A DNA stretch of 9,295 nt from an uncultured Bacteroidales bacterium (GTDB lineage Bacteria; Bacteroidota; Bacteroidia; Bacteroidales; Paludibacteraceae). The first letter of the stretch is position 1. Every line of letters starts with the position of its first letter. A program made the translations under genes and the position numbers. Below the pieces are notes generated by a model that saw only the letters and a list, made by a program, of their open reading frames with translations, searched no databases and had not been told where the DNA came from. Positions 6,284-9,295 of this stretch are shown piece by piece. The DNA lies in contig CAMJFV010000061.1 of assembly GCA_946405045.1 (NCBI GenBank), positions 1 through 9,295 of the forward strand. The letters run 5' to 3'.

Positions 6284-6327
6284 AATATGAATACTGGTAA
6301 GCGATCCAACATTCCAGTATTAATATT
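6284..6327. promoter_or_regulatory. Near-perfect inverted repeat in a divergent promoter region
   Basis: AATATGAATACTGG (6284-6297) and CCAGTATTAATATT (6314-6327) are reverse complements at 13 of 14 positions, separated by 16 bases. Read outward, each of the two divergent genes is thus preceded by CCAGTATTNATATT, about 30 bases before its start codon on the holin side and 20 on the other. This could be a pair of outward phage promoters with -10-like cores (TATTAATAT) or a shared operator. Confidence 0.5.
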
Positions 6328-6345
6328 TCGTGAGGAGGATCTATC

Positions 6346-6531
6346 ATGGGAAACAGAAATAACCCCAACCTACTGGCGTATATTAGAAAGGCAGTCGCCA
6401 ACAGAGAACACCCGCAGAATATTCGGGTGTACGGACAAAATCAGATCAATAAGGTTATCACGGGTGAGCCGATCGATGATCTTAGAGATACAAAAAATCA
6501 ATTCAAGGAGGAATCAAACAATGGCAGATGA
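6346..6531 (+). CDS. Small basic hypothetical protein
   Basis: This 61-residue, hydrophilic protein is rich in Asn, Arg and Gln (MGNRNNPNLLAYIRKAVANR at the start, FKEESNNGR at the end). No family is recognised. The ribosome binding site GAGGAGG lies 7 bases ahead of the ATG. It is the first gene of a four-gene rightward operon and overlaps the next gene by 11 bases. Its transcription likely begins in the divergent region with the inverted repeat at 6284-6327. Confidence 0.75.
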   Translation: MGNRNNPNLLAYIRKAVANREHPQNIRVYGQNQINKVITGEPIDDLRDTKNQFKEESNNGR

Positions 6532-7081
6532 ACACATTGATGTCACTGAAGATCGTGATGTCACAGAAGCGACGATTGATCATGAGCTTGATGCAGCGTC
6601 TCAGCCGGTTGAGGAGGACATTCCGGAAGAAGAGAAGATCTACTTCTTTTCGATGGATACAACAACGTATGTTGCGGATGCACGTACGCTTCCGATTGAC
6701 TGGGATAACATCGATGTCGCACAGACATTCTCTCAGCTGTATACGAATCTCGTATTCATCAGACAGTATCTGAGAGAGTTGCTGTATGCTAAGATCGATA
6801 ATCCGGAAGACACTGAAGCCGTGAAGCAGGCTGAAGATCATCGTAAACAGCTTGCTGAGAATTCCCTGGAGCTCACCATTCCGTATCTGGAAGGAAACTT
6901 CGGAATTCACCCCCATTACGATGAGACATTCCCGAATATCGGGATTATCGAAAAAGCAGCATTCTACTGCATCGACTGCATCGAAGTCATTACAAAGATG
7001 ATGTATGAAGTGCGCATTCGCGGAAAGCATCATCAGAACAATACCACCACTAAGGAGGAAACAACAAATGAAGTACTTTGA
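6521..7081 (+). CDS. Acidic hypothetical protein, possible paralogue of the next gene product
   Basis: This 186-residue soluble protein has a highly acidic N-terminal 38 residues (HIDVTEDRDVTEATIDHELD, then PVEEDIPEEEK). A predicted alpha/beta part follows, starting at IYFFSMDTTTYVADARTLPI and including IDW at 59-61. It contains no membrane segment. AAGGAGG (6505-6511) is 9 bases before the ATG at 6521; the same frame is open much further upstream, to 6056 across the holin gene, but that part has no coding character on this strand. The segment TYVADAR...IDW resembles TFYADRKAIDW in the next gene, which suggests an old duplication. The C-terminus (NNTTTKEETTNEVL) overlaps the next gene by 14 bases. 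No family is recognised; a structural or virion-assembly role is possible but unsupported. Confidence 0.8.
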   Translation: MADEHIDVTEDRDVTEATIDHELDAASQPVEEDIPEEEKIYFFSMDTTTYVADARTLPIDWDNIDVAQTFSQLYTNLVFIRQYLRELLYAKIDNPEDTEAVKQAEDHRKQLAENSLELTIPYLEGNFGIHPHYDETFPNIGIIEKAAFYCIDCIEVITKMMYEVRIRGKHHQNNTTTKEETTNEVL

Positions 7082-7883
7082 CATCGTGGCCTTGGATAAG
7101 GCTGAACTGAAAATGTCGGAGACAGCCCAAAAGTTCGGTGACTTCCTGGCAATCGACGAGGAACCGACTGATGACAACAGAACATGCATGGCGCTTTATC
7201 TCCTTGCTCACCCGGAAAAGGTCTATAAGATCCGTCTGCAGTTCGACAAGCCGTATGACAAGATGTCAAAGGTATTCGATGACATCCTTCTGGATGCGTT
7301 GTCTGAAAATGATGTTGACGGAATGATCGATGGTGATCCCGAGTTCATCAAAGCATTGCACATCGTTGCTGCACAGCTTGCGGTGAATGACATCAACATT
7401 TCAAGCAATGATCCCTCTCGAATCACATTTCTCATGGTTTCCGGTGAAACATTCTATGCGGATAGAAAAGCGATCGACTGGGAAGCAAACTTCAAAGACA
7501 TGGGCAAAATGTCAGCGTCTACAGCTCAGCTGAAGAATGCTATCTATTTGCTGGCAACATGGACGGATGAGGAGTTTGCTGAGAACAAAGAAAAGATGGA
7601 GAATTTCATCAATGAATTCCATGAAGCCCACAAACTCCAGCCGAACTATGAGTATCTTGAAGGTGTCGCCGATCGTCAAGCATTGACAGTCAAACTGGTT
7701 GATATGCTGACGATTGTATATGAAACAATCTGTGTCACCATCGATCAGCAGGCTGTGATGCTGTTGCAATCAATCCAGCAGTCTAACATAATTCAGCCCG
7801 CAAATCCTGCTGATGATGCAACACCGATGGATCCGGCTGATGTTGAACAGATTGATCCCGAACCTGCAACATCCGAAGAATGA
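7068..7883 (+). CDS. Acidic hypothetical protein with possible internal repeat
   Basis: This 271-residue soluble, acidic, mostly helical protein is not recognised. TAAGGAGG (7051-7058) is 9 bases before the ATG at 7068; an open frame upstream to 7005 is not needed. Residues 119-230 share a pattern with the preceding gene product (T-F-Y-A-D-R and I-D-W at 128-138). Residues 40-47 (CMALYLLA) echo 156-163 (KNAIYLLA) at a spacing that fits two copies of one domain of about 115 residues. The C-terminal 30 residues are rich in Pro, Ala, Asp and Glu (NPADDATPMDPADVEQIDPE) and probably disordered. It overlaps its upstream neighbour by 14 bases and is followed 15 bases later by a small membrane-protein gene. 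Confidence 0.8.
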   Translation: MKYFDIVALDKAELKMSETAQKFGDFLAIDEEPTDDNRTCMALYLLAHPEKVYKIRLQFDKPYDKMSKVFDDILLDALSENDVDGMIDGDPEFIKALHIVAAQLAVNDINISSNDPSRITFLMVSGETFYADRKAIDWEANFKDMGKMSASTAQLKNAIYLLATWTDEEFAENKEKMENFINEFHEAHKLQPNYEYLEGVADRQALTVKLVDMLTIVYETICVTIDQQAVMLLQSIQQSNIIQPANPADDATPMDPADVEQIDPEPATSEE

Positions 7884-7898
7884 AAGTAGGTGACATGA

Positions 7899-8060
7899 AT
7901 GTCACGACTTGTACGGGCAATACTCACGACATTCACGGTTGGATTCATTTGCTGCAAAGTGATTGATTTTGTTGATTACCGTAAAGAAAAACGGTTACAC
8001 GAATCAGAAATGATGCGCAATGCTGCAATGTGTCCATATTACGTCGAAAGAAAGTCTTAA
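7899..8060 (+). CDS. 53-residue single-pass membrane protein
   Basis: A short frame beginning MSRLVRAILTTFTVGFICCK and ending YYVERKS. Residues 4-22 form one hydrophobic segment with a Cys-Cys pair at its end, followed by a basic, hydrophilic tail (DYRKEKRLHESEMMRN). AGGTGA at 7888-7893 gives a proper ribosome binding site 5 bases before the ATG at 7899. The gene fills the space between the preceding stop and the terminator, which supports it. No family is recognised. Another ATG at 7895 would give a 23-residue peptide and is less likely. Confidence 0.65.
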   Translation: MSRLVRAILTTFTVGFICCKVIDFVDYRKEKRLHESEMMRNAAMCPYYVERKS

Positions 8061-8067
8061 GAACGGC

Positions 8068-8098
8068 GGGGTCCGAAAGGACCCCTCGTTTATTTTAT
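8068..8098 (+). terminator. Rho-independent terminator
   Basis: GGGGTCC (8068-8074), loop GAAA and GGACCCC (8079-8085) form a perfect stem with a stable tetraloop, followed by the T-rich TCGTTTATTTTAT. It lies 8 bases after the stop of the membrane-protein gene, ending the 6346-8060 operon. The next gene starts only about 30 bases later. Confidence 0.85.
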
Positions 8099-8116
8099 TA
8101 TGAAAGGAAAACTGAC

Positions 8117-9124
8117 ATGAGTTTACTCGTCACACATATCGATGACGATGGAAAGGCTTCAGCCGCCATCGCATTGAGAGAACTGTTCCCATTCGATGTC
8201 AGACCCGAAGCAGCTGATATCGTATACTACAATTATTGGCATACACCAATTGCACCGGATCATGAATTCCATGAAAACGAGAAGGTTGTGATTGTAGATC
8301 TGTCACTCGATGATTGGGTGTTCAACCTGATCAAACGTGCTGTTGCAGCAGGAAGTCAAGTGGTGCACATCGATCATCACGCAACAACACAAGAGTATAT
8401 CGATGCGATGACTCCGGATGATAAAGCCATATATGACAAAGTGCGCACTGTTTATCATACGAAATTCAGTGCAACAATGTTGTGCTGGATCTGGTCATGT
8501 GCACGTCAGGACGAACGCGATTCCATCGAAGATACAATTGCAAACGTCATCGATTTCTCTGAAGACTGGAAGTTGCTCGTATTCAATCCGGGCCAGGGTG
8601 ATAAAGAACGCGTTTACAAAATTCCCGATATCGTTCGGTATGTTGACGATTGGGATATCTGGAGATTCGACATCAAAGAAACGAAAGCATTCCATTACGG
8701 ATTCAACACTGAACTTGATAAGAATCCGGATTCTAAGCTATGGGATGAACTGCTTTACAACTATAATGCCCCAATCATCGTCAATAAGCGATATCTGGAA
8801 CCGGGTCATGCGATCGAAAAGAATCTTGAATCGGAATATGTGATGCTGCGGAAGATGTCTTTCGAAACAAAAATTCCTGGATTTGAAAACCTAAGCTGTA
8901 TTGCTATAAACGGCCTCTCGAATTCATTCGCATTCGGTGATCTTTTGCAAGCATATGACGTTGCTGTGCTATTCCATTATGATGGCCCGCAGGCGAATTG
9001 GAAGTACTCTATTTATTCCAAAGCGGACGGCGTCGATGTATCTGACATTGCCGAATCGTTCGGTGGCGGTGGTCATCCGCATGCTTCTGGATTCCGGACG
9101 GAAAAGAATATATTTGTATCATGA
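8117..9124 (+). CDS. DHH/DHHA1-family phosphodiesterase (NrnB-like)
   Basis: This 335-residue enzyme of the DHH superfamily would use two divalent metal ions to hydrolyse phosphodiesters in short oligonucleotides or (cyclic) nucleotides. The DHH motifs are intact: HIDDDG at 7-12 (motif I), D61 in VIVDLSLD (motif II), HIDHH at 84-88 (motif III) and YVDDWD around 176-180 (motif IV). GGGGHPHASGF at 316-326 is the DHHA1 substrate-binding signature. Length and the YVDDWDIW segment fit the NrnB-type oligoribonuclease / cyclic nucleotide phosphodiesterase group better than RecJ, which is much longer. The start at 8117 follows AAAGGA at spacing 8; the frame extends upstream to 8030 through the terminator but lacks support there. 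The gene lies right after a terminator and is closed by a long hairpin. In a phage it could recycle short RNAs or remove a host signalling nucleotide. The family is sure, the substrate unknown. Confidence 0.9.
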   Translation: MSLLVTHIDDDGKASAAIALRELFPFDVRPEAADIVYYNYWHTPIAPDHEFHENEKVVIVDLSLDDWVFNLIKRAVAAGSQVVHIDHHATTQEYIDAMTPDDKAIYDKVRTVYHTKFSATMLCWIWSCARQDERDSIEDTIANVIDFSEDWKLLVFNPGQGDKERVYKIPDIVRYVDDWDIWRFDIKETKAFHYGFNTELDKNPDSKLWDELLYNYNAPIIVNKRYLEPGHAIEKNLESEYVMLRKMSFETKIPGFENLSCIAINGLSNSFAFGDLLQAYDVAVLFHYDGPQANWKYSIYSKADGVDVSDIAESFGGGGHPHASGFRTEKNIFVS

Positions 9125-9131
9125 GAACAGC

Positions 9132-9159
9132 GTAGAGTGGGGCGAAAGCCCCACTCTAC
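9132..9159. terminator. Long perfect hairpin after the DHH gene, likely terminator
   Basis: GTAGAGTGGGGC (9132-9143), loop GAAA and GCCCCACTCTAC (9148-9159) form a perfect 12-bp stem 7 bases after the stop codon. The following bases (ATTGCTCTTTG) are only weakly T-rich. Its position between a rightward gene and a probable leftward one suggests it works in both directions. Confidence 0.8.
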
Positions 9160-9187
9160 ATTGCTCTTTGTAAGGTTTGTTTACCGT

Positions 9188-9295
9188 TTAACATTTTTTT
9201 TTGTTGAACGGCTGATACCAAACACATTGATCAGATATGTTCGGTACCAGGTAACAAGTTAACCAGTTTCTTGATTCGGCTCCTCTGGTATATGA
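9188..9295 (-). CDS. C-terminal end of a probable leftward gene, cut by the window edge
   Basis: The reverse strand is open from the right edge to a TAA at 9188-9190. It would encode 35 residues (beginning SYTRGAESRNW, ending WYQPFNKKKC) with plausible composition. No start lies in the window and no family is recognised. Support is positional: every other hairpin of this kind between 5010 and 5894 sits between two convergent genes, and the hairpin at 9132-9159 would do the same here. The stretch is too short to prove coding. Confidence 0.4.
   Translation of the reverse strand, partial: SYTRGAESRNWLTCYLVPNISDQCVWYQPFNKKKC

Noticed and set aside
6256..6312. Upstream start for the holin-like gene (19 extra residues)
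   Set aside because: It covers the divergent inverted repeat and ignores the ribosome binding site directly ahead of the internal ATG.
6056..6520. Long upstream extension of the frame of the acidic protein
   Set aside because: It is antisense to the holin-like gene, crosses the 6346 gene, and has no ribosome binding site; AAGGAGG at 6505 marks the real start.
8030..8116. Upstream extension of the DHH gene
   Set aside because: It would be translated through the terminator hairpin, and DHH similarity begins only at MSLLVTHID.
1..9295. Recoding of TAG as a sense codon, suggested by the absence of TAG stops
   Set aside because: All genes are intact under the standard code with no gene broken at TAG; thirteen stops are too few to draw a conclusion.
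9160..9295. tRNA gene in the right-edge region
   Set aside because: I found no cloverleaf with a proper T-arm or acceptor stem.

Overview
The window looks like part of a large double-stranded DNA tailed phage, or a prophage of one. It holds its own type IIA topoisomerase subunit, a superfamily 2 helicase interrupted by an intein, a holin-like membrane protein, several small tightly packed genes of unknown function, and a DHH-family phosphodiesterase. Nearly every start codon sits behind a strong purine-rich ribosome binding site (GGAGG, AAGGAGG, GAGGTGAT). This, with the A118-like appearance of the holin, suggests a Gram-positive (Firmicutes) host, but that is inference. No cellular housekeeping gene, rRNA, tRNA or CRISPR array is visible. 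The standard genetic code fits: the genes end in TGA or TAA, never TAG.

Layout. 1-5013 is a rightward block: a GyrA/ParC-like subunit open at the left edge, a 69-residue protein, the intein-bearing helicase and a small membrane protein, all overlapping or a few bases apart. 5010-6345 is a mosaic of switching strands: a leftward membrane/coiled-coil gene, a rightward 78-residue gene and a leftward holin-like gene. A perfect hairpin lies at each convergent junction and a short regulatory-looking region at each divergent one. 6346-8060 is a second rightward operon: a small basic protein, two acidic and possibly related proteins, and a 53-residue membrane protein, closed by a classic terminator. 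8117-9124 is the DHH phosphodiesterase, followed by a long hairpin. 9188-9295 probably holds the end of a leftward gene entering from the right.

How the genes may work together. The topoisomerase and helicase belong to phage DNA replication, recombination or topology. The holin-like and membrane/coiled-coil genes may belong to lysis. The DHH enzyme would degrade short RNAs or (cyclic) nucleotides, for nucleotide salvage or against a host nucleotide signal. The 6346-8060 genes have no recognised function.

The most striking element is the intein in the helicase P-loop. It starts with Met rather than Cys, Ser or Ala and carries the full Trp-Cys-Thr signature of class 3 inteins. The first of its two LAGLIDADG motifs has Asn where a catalytic Asp is expected, and its isoleucine codon use differs sharply from its host gene.
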